From Nocardioidaceae bacterium (GTDB lineage Bacteria; Actinomycetota; Actinomycetes; Propionibacteriales; Nocardioidaceae), in NCBI GenBank assembly GCA_030447585.1, contig JAUJOO010000009.1:5334-69333 (forward strand): 64,000 nt of DNA. Reading direction: 5' to 3'. Positions 33,599 to 41,952 of this stretch are shown here, piece by piece (position 1 is the first letter of the stretch; each line of letters starts with the position of its first letter). The notes below the pieces were generated by a model. It did no database searches. It was not told the origin of the DNA and saw only the letters and a program-made list of their open reading frames with translations. Both the position numbers and the translations under genes were made by a program.

Positions 33599-34203
33599 AT
33601 GCCAACATTCTCGGAGCGCATGGGGATCATCAAGCCCCGTGATGTCATCCAGAGCGAGTCCATCGATCAGCCGCTGATGAATCGGCTCTGGGACATAGTG
33701 CGGGGTGGATACCTGGCCACCGCGACGGTTCGACTAGAGAACCACCACCTCGGAGGAAACTACGACCGGATCTGGACTGACTTCTTGAAGTTGGCTGGCG
33801 ACGAGGTTCCAGACTGAGCCGACGACGCTGCGAGGACGTTACGCGACTGGTTCTTCGGTTCTGAATGGAACCGCGTCTACGACTTGGTTGAGTTCGTCCT
33901 TACGAAGTGTGCTCCTCGACCAGGCCTGAACCCGAGTCGCGTTGGCGAGGCCCTGAACGAGGTTCTTGAGCGTCACATGTCGGCCTACCGGTGGATCGAT
34001 CGCGAGTTCGTGCCCATCACTGATGAGGAGCAGATCTCGGCTCGAAGCCGCGCTCGGCAACCCCTTGGCGCAGGTCCGTGGGCATCTCTCCAAGGCTCTC
34101 GCGCTTGTCTCTGACCGCGACAACCCCGACGAAGAAAACAGCATCAAGGAATCGATCTCGGCGGTCGAGTCCCTGTGCTCGGCCATCGTAGGCAAGAAGG
34201 CTC
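33599..34203 (+). pseudogene. AbiJ-NTD4-type abortive-infection protein gene, broken
   Basis: Starts at ATG 33599 with MPTFSERMGIIKPRDVIQSE, then LMNRLWDIVRGGY. After an in-frame TGA (33815) the same frame continues LRDWFFGSEWNRVYDLVEFV, VGEALNEVLERHMSAYRWID, REFVPITDEEQIS. After one more 1-nt shift near 34040 it reads LEAALGNPLAQVRGHLSKAL and NSIKESISAVESLCSAIVG. This is the full pattern of AbiJ-NTD4 domain proteins (FSERMG at the start, ERxMSAYR..., NSIKESISAVE at the C-terminal helical region), a phage-defence family. The C-terminal tail is lost. Compensating indels could partly be sequencing error. Confidence 0.75.
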
Positions 34204-34280
34204 GTTTCCTGCTCAGCCTTCGTCACCTTGCTGACGGAGAAAGCCCGGCAAGCGGGTCTAATGTTGGCGGCTGTCTCCGC

Positions 34281-34405
34281 CTAGGCCACCGCGACCCAGG
34301 TGCACGCCACGTCCGTGGTGGTGTTGCGCCAGCCCCACAGGGTGAATCCGGTGGTAGTGATGTTGTTGACAGAGACGCGCACCTCGCCCGAGGGAGCGCC
34401 AGATA
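34281..34405 (-). pseudogene. C-terminal fragment of a phage-type or secreted beta-rich protein
   Basis: A minus-strand frame ends at TAG (complement of 34281-34283) and reads SGAPSGEVRVSVNNITTTGF, then TLWGWRNTTTDVACTWVAVA. It begins abruptly at the edge of the duplicated parE end. The WG.R.TT..V..TW(V/I)A ending resembles tail or adhesin-like proteins of prophages. No other part is present. Confidence 0.5.
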
Positions 34406-34407
34406 AC

Positions 34408-34461
34408 TACTTCATCGTCCAGGGTGCCCATGAGGTCGACGCCGAAGCCATCGACGCCTAG
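34408..34461 (+). repeat. parE 3'-end direct repeat, right copy (54 bp)
   Basis: TACTTCATCGTCCAGGGTGC onward to GCCATCGACGCCTAG, 47 of 54 identical to the end of parE and translating as [17 protein letters not shown]. It has no upstream parE sequence. Confidence 0.85.
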
Positions 34462-34494
34462 GGGAGGTTGCGCAGGAGTTGAATGTGGGCGCCG

Positions 34495-34950
34495 CTATGC
34501 CTCGGTCGGTTCGGTGCTCGATGGTGGAGGTCGGTAATGCGCTGCGGCTTCGATCAGTGACCGCAGGGCGGGTTGCCCGATGTCGCCGATCTCGGTGATC
34601 CTGAGGCTGCGCATCGTGAGTGTGCCGGAGACCTGTTTGCCGCCTGAGGCCGGCAACAGTCCGGTCGGGTCGGGCAGCTCGCCGCCGTGGTAGAAGCCGA
34701 GGGTCACATGGCGTTTGAACGGCATCAGGTAGGCGAACTGCTCGGTGAACTTCTTCGGGCCAGTTCCCCACCCGACTGAACGCTGCTTCGGCCACACAAC
34801 TTCGACGGTTCCGGGTAGCACCTCGAAAACCAGGTCACGCACCGCGGCAGCGATCTCCTGGACCTCCTCAGTCGAGGCCTCGATCACCTGGCGAAATGCT
34901 GCGTCATCGGAGGGGCCGCTCCTGTTGATGATTCCTGCCGCAGCAGCCAT
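34495..34950 (-). CDS. DUF1801 domain-containing protein, 151 aa
   Basis: Contains FRQVIEASTEEVQEIAAAVR, EVVWPKQRSVGWGTGPKKFT, AYLMPFKRHVTLGFYHGGEL and TMRSLRITEIGDIGQPALRS, the normal DUF1801/YdhG-like layout. Some members are iron chaperone-like or stress proteins; role unknown. It is a single gene just outside the parE island, on the opposite strand, and intact. Confidence 0.85.
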   Translation of the reverse strand: MAAAAGIINRSGPSDDAAFRQVIEASTEEVQEIAAAVRDLVFEVLPGTVEVVWPKQRSVGWGTGPKKFTEQFAYLMPFKRHVTLGFYHGGELPDPTGLLPASGGKQVSGTLTMRSLRITEIGDIGQPALRSLIEAAAHYRPPPSSTEPTEA

Positions 34951-35061
34951 GGTCTTCCCCGTTCGAGCGTCGGACCGTTGTGAGCCGATGCTACAGCGCG
35001 GTCATGTTCACGCTCCTTTCTGCCCGCGCGGCAGGAAAAGGCGCCTCGAACGTACCTCGAA

Positions 35062-36738
35062 TCACAGACCGCTAGCGGCGATCCCTTTCTGGCTGGAGGC
35101 TGGGGCGCCTCGCAGCAGGACCAGCGACAAGACGGCGGCCACGACCGCGCAGACGGCCGCCCCCAAGAAGATCGCGTGCAGCTGTGCGATCCCTGCCTCC
35201 TTGAGGATGTTGACGTAGTCGTCGCACACCGTGCTGGAGTCGCAGACCTCGTCGATGCTCGGCTGCTGGGCCGTGACCGCGTAGAACCGTCGCAGGCCGA
35301 TGGTGGTCAAGGCGGATATGCCGACCAGCATGCCGACCATCCGGGCGACCACCACCAGGGCCGAAGCGAGACCATGCACATCGGAGCGGGTGGCGGCCAG
35401 CAAGGCGGCGTTGACGGGAGCGATTGCGAGCCCGAATCCGAGCCCGCATATCACCAGCGGGATCGTCGCGGCCGGCCGGTCCAGAGATGTCATGCCCCAG
35501 GTCGCCATCCAGGCGAAGCCACCGGCGGCCAGCAGCATGCCGGCAGCAGACAAGACACCGACCGGGAGCCGACGGATCAGGTAACCGCCGAGCAGGGCGC
35601 CGACCGGCAGGGCCGCCAGCAGCCGGACGAGCACCAGCGCCGCGCCGAGCTGGGAGTTCGGGTATGTCGTGATGCGCGCGAAGATGGGGATGTCGACCAG
35701 AGCCGCGATGAGGGACGCGCCGACGAAGAATGAGACGGCGATGGAGCCCCACGCCGCTCGGTCGTGGAGGGCTCCACGAGGGACCAGCGGAGTCCTCGCC
35801 GTCCTCAGCCGCCATACCAGCAGGCCCGCAGCGACAGCACTGGCGACCAGGAACCAAGGGCCGAGCGGCGAGAAGACCTGCACTTCCGGGTCGGCAGTGG
35901 CAAACGCCAGCACGATCCCGGCCAGGGCGATGCCAAGCAGACCGGCCCCGGGCAGGTCAGCCGCCGTACCGATGCCACGAAGAGCGCGCAGGTCGAGGAG
36001 CGGTCGGCGGGCCGTCAGCTCGCGGGCCACGAACGACCCGACGAGCCCGTAGAGCGTGAAAGCGACGGGTGTCGCCCACCGGGTGTCGCCAAGATAGGGG
36101 ATGAAGGCCAGCCCGGTCGTGAGTCCGGTCTTCAGCCGCTCCGGTTCGATCAGCACCAGCGCAAGGGCCGCCGTTGCGGCGACGGCGAGCAGGAGTCCGA
36201 GAATGTCTGGCCGGCTGGCGTCGATCGGCGCGGCGCTTCCTTCTGGTGCTGAGCGCGCCAGTGCCAGCAGCGCGGCAGCCAGCACCAGACCCGCCGCCAT
36301 GTTGATCCAGAAGATCGTGTGCCAGGTGGAGAAGCTCAGCACCACGGCTCCGTACAACGGCCCCAGGACGCTACCGAGCTCCTGCACCGCCCCTACCACG
36401 CCGAGCGGCAGCCCGCGCCGCTCCACCACCCAGATGTCGGCCACCAGGGCCAGCGTGGCGGGAACCAGACCTCCGCCGCCGACTCCCTGCAGGAAGCGGC
36501 CCACCACCATCGACACCAGGTCGTACTCCGCGGCCGTGACGAGCGAGCCCAACGAGAAGATGACGAGAGAGCCGATGAGAACGGGCACCCGTCCACGGAT
36601 GTCGGCGATCCGACCGATCAACGGCAGCATGGCGATGTAGCCGAGCAGGAAGCCCGACACAATCGGCGCAGCCCGCTGCAGCTGGTCGATGTTGAGCCCG
36701 ACGGACGCCATCATGTCGGGGAGGGCGAGAACCACCAC
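35062..36738 (-). CDS. MFS transporter of the DHA2 (14-helix drug/H+ antiporter) type
   Basis: At least 13 hydrophobic segments. DMMASVGLNIDQLQRAAPIV and GFLLGYIAMLPLIGRIADIR, GRVPVLIGSLVIFSLGSLVT form the motif A region; VGRFLQGVGGGGLVPATLAL is a typical DHA2 motif. A long loop occurs at residue ~220. The listed start (GTG 36738) lies inside the first helix: the frame stays open upstream and encodes AAVVAAVAVGFAAADTYVVV, the missing part of helix 1, but no ATG, GTG or TTG is found before the lipoprotein stop. An indel has probably hidden the real start. A multidrug or lipid exporter is likely; substrate unknown. Confidence 0.85.
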   Translation of the reverse strand: MVVLALPDMMASVGLNIDQLQRAAPIVSGFLLGYIAMLPLIGRIADIRGRVPVLIGSLVIFSLGSLVTAAEYDLVSMVVGRFLQGVGGGGLVPATLALVADIWVVERRGLPLGVVGAVQELGSVLGPLYGAVVLSFSTWHTIFWINMAAGLVLAAALLALARSAPEGSAAPIDASRPDILGLLLAVAATAALALVLIEPERLKTGLTTGLAFIPYLGDTRWATPVAFTLYGLVGSFVARELTARRPLLDLRALRGIGTAADLPGAGLLGIALAGIVLAFATADPEVQVFSPLGPWFLVASAVAAGLLVWRLRTARTPLVPRGALHDRAAWGSIAVSFFVGASLIAALVDIPIFARITTYPNSQLGAALVLVRLLAALPVGALLGGYLIRRLPVGVLSAAGMLLAAGGFAWMATWGMTSLDRPAATIPLVICGLGFGLAIAPVNAALLAATRSDVHGLASALVVVARMVGMLVGISALTTIGLRRFYAVTAQQPSIDEVCDSSTVCDDYVNILKEAGIAQLHAIFLGAAVCAVVAAVLSLVLLRGAPASSQKGIAASGL

Positions 36739-36841
36739 ATACGTGTCGGCGGCCGCGAACCCGACCGCGACCGCCGCGACGACCGCAGCGCGCGTGGCCC
36801 GAAGCCGACGCGCGCTGTCGGTCCGTTGCCCTGCAGAGTCC

Positions 36842-37518
36842 TCAGATCGGCGCCTTGATGTCGACCGGCTCGCCGTCGAGGTTGACGTCGATGGAGTAGG
36901 TCACGTCGCCGGTGTCGCCGTAGAACGGCCCGGTGATCTCTACGCTGTCGAGGTCGTTCGCGTCCGTGAGCGAGTAGGTGACGTCGAAGTCGTCGTCGCC
37001 CGAAGACGGGAACACCTGGACGACGGAGTCCGCGGGGATCTTCCCGTGGATGTCGGTGAGAACCGTCTCTCCTCACGTGACTCGTCGCCGACCTCGAGGT
37101 CCTCGGTGGCGGTGAAAAGGGACGAGATACCGCCATCGTCGGCGAGCAGCTGCGCCGGGTCGGGGGCGCCGTAGGCGGCCGGATCGATCGTGCTCCAGGC
37201 CGAGAAAGGGAGCTTGATGTAGACGTCTCCGTCCACCGCGATGAGCGGAGCGGTGATGTCGAGATTCGTCTGCACCTTGACCTCGCCGTCGAAGGCAGGG
37301 TCATGTGTGCCGACGCCGTGCGCGCTGAGCAGGCCCTCGAGATCGGCAGGCAGGTCGTCGGTGGCGAGGGTGAACTCGATGTACTCTGCCTCGTCGAAGC
37401 TCTGCTTTGCGTCCGCGAGCCGTTCTTCAGCGGTCTGGTCGCTGGACGAGGTGTCGGTGCCCTTGCAGCCCGAGATCGTCAGCAGGACGGCGGCGGTGAG
37501 GAGCACAGGTCGGGTCAT
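36842..37518 (-). CDS. LppX/LprAFG-type lipoprotein (one 1-nt frameshift)
   Basis: Signal peptide and lipobox: MTRPVLLTAAVLLTISGC, Cys at residue 18. Mature part: SFDEAEYIEFTLATDDLPAD, GEVKVQTNLDITAPLIAVDG, DVYIKLPFSAWSTIDPA. Then, after a 1-nt change near 37063-37073, TVLTDIHGKIPADSVVQVFP, then ITGPFYGDTGDVTYSIN and an end in VDIKAPI. These match the LppX_LprAFG family of cell-envelope lipid-binding lipoproteins (LprG). In mycobacteria lprG is coupled to an MFS lipid exporter (Rv1410). Here a DHA2-type MFS gene follows directly on the same strand, so the pair may be an LprG-MFS lipid export unit. Confidence 0.8.
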
Positions 37519-37567
37519 CGCGGTGGGCACGGGTACAGCCTGCCATGTCAGCGGCTCGCCGCGACGT

Positions 37568-40012
37568 TCACCTGCCGGGTCTGCCTCCGACGGCGGCGAT
37601 CGGCTGCGAGGCCGGGTCTCCCGACCCGTCGCGACGCCCCGGCTCCGCAGGCAGATCGACGGGGGAGCCGCTGGCGGCCGCTGCCAGCACCGGCGTAGGG
37701 CCGGCGAACCCGGTGATCAATAGGTCCTCCCCGCGCAGGAAGCGGTGGCACCGCACTCCTGCTGTGGCCCGACCCTTAGCCGGGTACTCAGCGAAGCGGC
37801 TCACCTTCACACTGCCTGCCTCCGTACCTGGGAGCGCCGCGCTAGATCCGGAGACTGTGACGACCACGTTGTCCTCCCCGGGGTCGACGGCGCCGAAGAA
37901 GATCACCCGGCTCCCGGGGTTCAGTCGTACGCCGGCGATACCTCCACCCGAGCGGCCCTGGGGCCGCACACTCGAGGCGGGGAAGTGCAGCAGCTGAGCA
38001 TCGCTGGTGATGAACACGAACTCGTCGTCCGCGTGCCCGAGCTCCTGCGCGCCGACGACTTCGTCGCCGTCCTCGAGGCGGATGACGTGCCAGGAGTCCC
38101 GGCTGCCGAGGACCTCCGCCTGTACCCGCTTGACGACCCCACGCGCCGTGCCGAGCGCGAGCCCCAGGGACTCAGGCAGGAGCCCGGTGATGTTCACCAC
38201 CCGCTCTCGAGGCTCGAGAGCCACGAACTCGCTGAGCGGCGCGCCGCCCTGCAGATGCGGAGCGTTCGCGGTGGGCGGCAATGCCGGCAGGTCCAGCGCG
38301 CCGAGCTTGACCAGGCGACCAGCCGACGTGAGGACACCGATGGACCCTCGAGCGGTCGTGCGGGCCAGCCCGACCACGGTGTCGTGCTTGGCCCGTTGGC
38401 CGTCGCTGCCGAACGGCTCCTCGCCGACGGTGCGCGCAAGCAGCCCGGTGGACGACAGCAGGACACGGCACGGGTCGTCGGCAACCTCGAGGGGGACGGC
38501 GGAGGTGACGAGCTGCCCTGCCGACTCGAGCAGCACCGTCCGGCGAGGGGTGCCGTGCTGCTTGGCCACCTCGGCGAGCTCGTCGGTCACGACCGTGCGC
38601 AGCAGCGCATCGTCCTCGAGGACTGCCGTGAGCTGCTCGATGGTGCGCTCCAGCTCGATCTTCTCGGTCTCCAGCTCGAGCCTGGAGAACCTGGTGAGAC
38701 GACGCAGCGGCATGTCGAGGATGTACGTCGCCTGGATCTCGCTCAGCTCGAAGACGTCCATCAGTCGTCGGCGTGCCTGGTCAGGGTCCTCGCTCGACCG
38801 GATGAGCTGGATGACCTCGTCGATGTCGAGGATGGCGATGAGGAGGCCGTCGACAAGGTGGAGCCGGCTCTGCGCCTTGGTACGCCGGAAGGCGGACCGA
38901 CGGCGTACGACGTCGAACTTGTGATGCAGGTAGACGTCGAGGATCTCCCGGAGGCCGAGGGTGCGCGGCTGCCCGTCGACGAGCGCGACCGCGTTGATGG
39001 CGAAGGACTCCTCCATCGGTGTCTGACGGAAGAGCTGTTCGAGGATTGCTTCGGCGTTGAAGCCGTTCTTCACCTCGATGACAAGCTGCAGGCCCTTGGC
39101 GCGGTCGGTGAGGTCCTTGACGTCGGCGATGCCGTGCAGCTTCTTGGTCTGGACGAGCGCCTTGATGCGTTCGATCACGCGCTCCGGCCCGACGTTGTAG
39201 GGCAGCTCCGTGACCACGATGCCTTTTCGTCGCGGCGTAACACTCTCGACGCGGGCACTTGCCCGCATCCGGAAGGAGCCGCGGCCTGACTCGTATGCGT
39301 CTCGGACCCCGTCAAGGCCCACGATCTTGCCACCCGTAGGCAGGTCGGGCCCGGGGATGAACCGCATCAGGTCGTCGAGGGTCGCCTCGGGATGGGTGAT
39401 GAGGTGGCGTAGCGCCTGCACGACCTCGATGAGGTTGTGCGGAGCCAGGTTGGTGGCCATCCCCACAGCGATGCCGGAGGCGCCGTTGACCAGGAGGTTG
39501 GGGAAGGCCGCCGGTAGCACCGCCGGCTCGAGCTCGCGGCTGTCGTAGTTGGGCTTGAAGTCGACCGTCTCCTCGTCGATGCCTGCCGTCATCAGCAGCG
39601 CGGCAGGCGCCATCCGGCATTCGGAGTAGCGCATCGCGGCCGGCGGGTCGTCGGGAGAGCCGAAGTTCCCGTGCCCGTCGATCAACGGCAGCCGCATCGA
39701 CCAGGGCTGCACCATGCGCACGAGGGCGTCGTAGATCGCCGTGTCTCCGTGCGGATGGAGCCGGCCCATCACCTCGCCCACGACACGTGCGCTCTTGACG
39801 TGGCCGCGGTCCGGGCGCACGCCCATGTCGTTCATCGTGTAGAGGATGCGGCGCTGCACTGGCTTCAGGCCGTCACGGGCGTCCGGCAGCGCACGCGAGT
39901 AGATCACCGAGTAGGCGTACTCGAGGTAGCTCGAGCGCATCTCGTCTTGGACGTCGATGTCGACGATGTGCTCGTCGAAGTCATCGGGGATGGTGTTGGT
40001 TCGGCGGGCCAT
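37568..40012 (-). CDS. parC: DNA topoisomerase IV subunit A (ParC-type)
   Basis: An 814-aa breakage-reunion subunit. The N-terminal domain has [20 protein letters not shown] and [15 protein letters not shown], the [17 protein letters not shown] region (quinolone pocket), and the active-site Tyr at about residue 129 in [11 protein letters not shown] six-blade C-terminal domain follows, where the GyrA-box position reads [12 protein letters not shown] rather than QRRGGKG, supporting ParC over GyrA. The ATG at 40012 is chosen; the ORF-track extension to 40420 is the shadow of the DinB-like gene. It pairs with parE at 31505. In Streptomyces the same two genes lie near hrdB. Confidence 0.93.
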   Translation of the reverse strand: MARRTNTIPDDFDEHIVDIDVQDEMRSSYLEYAYSVIYSRALPDARDGLKPVQRRILYTMNDMGVRPDRGHVKSARVVGEVMGRLHPHGDTAIYDALVRMVQPWSMRLPLIDGHGNFGSPDDPPAAMRYSECRMAPAALLMTAGIDEETVDFKPNYDSRELEPAVLPAAFPNLLVNGASGIAVGMATNLAPHNLIEVVQALRHLITHPEATLDDLMRFIPGPDLPTGGKIVGLDGVRDAYESGRGSFRMRASARVESVTPRRKGIVVTELPYNVGPERVIERIKALVQTKKLHGIADVKDLTDRAKGLQLVIEVKNGFNAEAILEQLFRQTPMEESFAINAVALVDGQPRTLGLREILDVYLHHKFDVVRRRSAFRRTKAQSRLHLVDGLLIAILDIDEVIQLIRSSEDPDQARRRLMDVFELSEIQATYILDMPLRRLTRFSRLELETEKIELERTIEQLTAVLEDDALLRTVVTDELAEVAKQHGTPRRTVLLESAGQLVTSAVPLEVADDPCRVLLSSTGLLARTVGEEPFGSDGQRAKHDTVVGLARTTARGSIGVLTSAGRLVKLGALDLPALPPTANAPHLQGGAPLSEFVALEPRERVVNITGLLPESLGLALGTARGVVKRVQAEVLGSRDSWHVIRLEDGDEVVGAQELGHADDEFVFITSDAQLLHFPASSVRPQGRSGGGIAGVRLNPGSRVIFFGAVDPGEDNVVVTVSGSSAALPGTEAGSVKVSRFAEYPAKGRATAGVRCHRFLRGEDLLITGFAGPTPVLAAAASGSPVDLPAEPGRRDGSGDPASQPIAAVGGRPGR

Positions 40013-40168
40013 GGGCTCTGGGGTATCTCCTGCTCGACGGGGCAGGCCCATTGTCTCCGGTGGCGCCGACGCCGTGGCAGAGGCTCGCCCAGGGTGACGC
40101 GGCGAGTCAGGTCGAGCGGTCCGGAACCGGTTTGGGTACGTCGATCGCACCCGGCATACTCGCCGGCT

Positions 40169-40678
40169 ATGAGCCTTCCCTTTCCGTCGCCCACGGAGCC
40201 CATCGGCTCTCGCGCCGAGGTGTTCCTCGGCTACCTCGACTACTTCCGGTCGGTGGTCGCCGACAAGCTGGGCGGCCTGTCCGAGGATGACCTCCGCCAG
40301 AGTCGGCTGGTCTCGGGCTGGGCACCGCTGGAGCTTGTCAAACACCTGACGTACGTCGAGCTGCGCTGGCTCGAGTGGGGGTTCGAGGGCCGCGAGGTGG
40401 CCGACCCGTGGGGCGACCACCGGGACGGACGCTGGTACGTCGGACCGGACGAGACACCCGACGACCTGCTCGAAGCGCTCGACGCCCAGGCGGCGCGCTC
40501 GAGGACGGTCGTCGAGTCACATGCCCTCGACGAGGTGGGCCGTCCGGGGGAGCGCTGGGCCGGTGGCGAGCCTGCCACGCTGGAGCGGGTCCTGTTCCAC
40601 CTGCTCCAGGAGTACGCCCGCCACATCGGCCACCTCGACATCGTCCGCGAGCTTATCGACGGCGAGGTCGGCGAGTAG
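40169..40678 (+). CDS. DinB-fold (DUF664) metalloprotein, 169 aa
   Basis: A four-helix bundle of the DinB/YfiT/DUF664 family. LVSGWAPLELVKHLTYVELR carries the first conserved His, and HLLQEYARHIGHLDIVRELI the His-x3-His pair that completes a divalent-metal site. Members include thiol transferases such as mycothiol-dependent enzymes; substrate unknown. The ATG at 40169 is divergent from parC. Confidence 0.87.
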   Translation: MSLPFPSPTEPIGSRAEVFLGYLDYFRSVVADKLGGLSEDDLRQSRLVSGWAPLELVKHLTYVELRWLEWGFEGREVADPWGDHRDGRWYVGPDETPDDLLEALDAQAARSRTVVESHALDEVGRPGERWAGGEPATLERVLFHLLQEYARHIGHLDIVRELIDGEVGE

Positions 40679-40928
40679 ACGTCTAAGACGGGCGCTGCTC
40701 GGCGCGACGAGTCTCACTGTGACGCAGCGTCCGCCGGTTTGGCGCAGAAGCGGTCCGACCGAGCGGTGGGTTGCCCCCGACTGCGCCAACCCATTGTTTC
40801 GCGCGACGTGGCGCACTACGACGGCTTCCAGGCCCTATGCCGGACTACGGCCACCGTAGCGGAGCGGCTCGGCGTCGTACCCGAGGGCATCAACGGCGAG
40901 GTCGGCAATTCAGGCTCGACCAGCGAGT
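40679..40928. other. 250-bp intergenic region with a long-range inverted repeat
   Basis: No gene supported. GGTTTGGCGCAG (near 40736) and CTGCGCCAACCC (near 40781) are inverted copies with one mismatch around a 30+ nt spacer; they could serve as a terminator for the convergent genes on both sides. Confidence 0.4.
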
Positions 40929-41789
40929 TCAGTCAGGGACAAAGTGACGCAGCAGCTCGTCGGCGAGGTCATCGGCGGCCTCCTCCGCCATGTGGTGGTC
41001 GGACTCGATGCCGTGACCTCGCACGTCGGCTGCCCAAGCGCGCCAGACATCCAAGGGGTCGCCGTACAGCTCCTCCAGGTCGTCGCGCGTCGACCAGAGG
41101 ACGAGCAAGGGGCACGCGAGTCGGCGACCGTCCTCTCGGTCCTGCGTGTCGTGCTCACGGTCGACTACTAGGCCGGCCCGGTAGTCCTCCAGCATCGCGT
41201 GGACGGTTTGGGGGTTACGCGTCGCAGCCCTGAACTCGGCATACGCCTCCTCACCCATCGCCCCAGGGGTGCCGCGGTACCAGGAGTCGGGGTCGGCGTT
41301 GATGACGCGTTCGGGCGTCTCGGGCGTAGCGAAGAACCAGTGCCACCACAGTCGCGCGAACTTCGCGTCGCAACGTTCGAGTGCCTCGATGATCGGGACG
41401 CTGTCGAGCAGCGCCAGCCGGGTGACCACCTCTGGGTGGTCCATGGCCAGCCGGAACGCGACGTAGCTGCCCCGGTCGTGACCGGCGACCATGAACGCCT
41501 CATGGCCCAGGATTTTCATCAGACTCAGCATGTCGCGGGCCATGGCGCGTTTGGAGTACGGCGCATGGTCGGGGGTCGTCGGCGGCTTGGACGACTGGCC
41601 ATAGCCGCGCAGGTCCGGCACGACGACCGTCAGCCCGGCGTTCAGGAGGCGGCCAGCGACGCGGTGCCAGGTGGCTCCTGTCCGCGGATGGCCGTGCAGC
41701 AACAACACAGCAGGCCCTGAGCCGCCGTGCCGGACGTGCAGCACGACCTCACCGACATCGACCTGCTCCGTGGTGAACCCTTCGAACAT
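40929..41789 (-). CDS. Alpha/beta hydrolase, haloacetate-dehalogenase-like
   Basis: A 286-aa enzyme. VLLLHGHPRTGATWHRVAGR is the oxyanion loop, and VVPDLRGYGQSSKPP follows. The nucleophile elbow is GHDRGSYVAFRLAM with Asp, not Ser, as nucleophile, which is the mark of haloacetate/fluoroacetate dehalogenases and some epoxide hydrolases. WWHWFFATPETPE is the lid segment (conserved Trp and His), and SDHHMAEEAADDLA carries the catalytic His. Start at ATG 41789; the track's longer start adds a peptide from the repeat array. The in vivo substrate is unknown. It lies downstream of an operator-like array. Confidence 0.82.
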   Translation of the reverse strand: MFEGFTTEQVDVGEVVLHVRHGGSGPAVLLLHGHPRTGATWHRVAGRLLNAGLTVVVPDLRGYGQSSKPPTTPDHAPYSKRAMARDMLSLMKILGHEAFMVAGHDRGSYVAFRLAMDHPEVVTRLALLDSVPIIEALERCDAKFARLWWHWFFATPETPERVINADPDSWYRGTPGAMGEEAYAEFRAATRNPQTVHAMLEDYRAGLVVDREHDTQDREDGRRLACPLLVLWSTRDDLEELYGDPLDVWRAWAADVRGHGIESDHHMAEEAADDLADELLRHFVPD

Positions 41790-41838
41790 GGCCCCGCCTC
41801 TGTCCTCTCGCAGTGACATCACATTGTCGGCCAGGTGG

Positions 41839-41914
41839 ACATCGCAAACCCATGCTCTGCATCGCAGGTTTGCGATGTTCACAGTCCAAATGGACTGTCT
41901 ACATCGCAAACCCA
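41839..41914. promoter_or_regulatory. Operator-like array: three ACATCGCAAACC boxes and an 18-bp palindrome
   Basis: ACATCGCAAACC occurs at 41839-41850, inverted at 41867-41878 (GGTTTGCGATGT), and forward again at 41901-41912. Between the last two is the perfect palindrome ACAGTCCAAATGGACTGT (41881-41898). CATCGCA/TGCGATG also forms a tight inverted repeat at 41860-41877. The array lies 50-125 bp upstream of the hydrolase start. Confidence 0.65.
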
Positions 41915-41952
41915 CCCCTCCCAGTCACGTCGTATCGCGGTGCGGAGGGGCC

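Noticed and set aside
37745-39289. 514-aa plus-strand ORF antisense to parC
   Set aside because: parC on the minus strand has full family motifs; the antisense frame is open only because of GC-rich codon bias.
41839-41914. CRISPR array
   Set aside because: Only three 12-bp boxes, in mixed orientation, with short unequal spacers and a palindrome in between; no cas genes.
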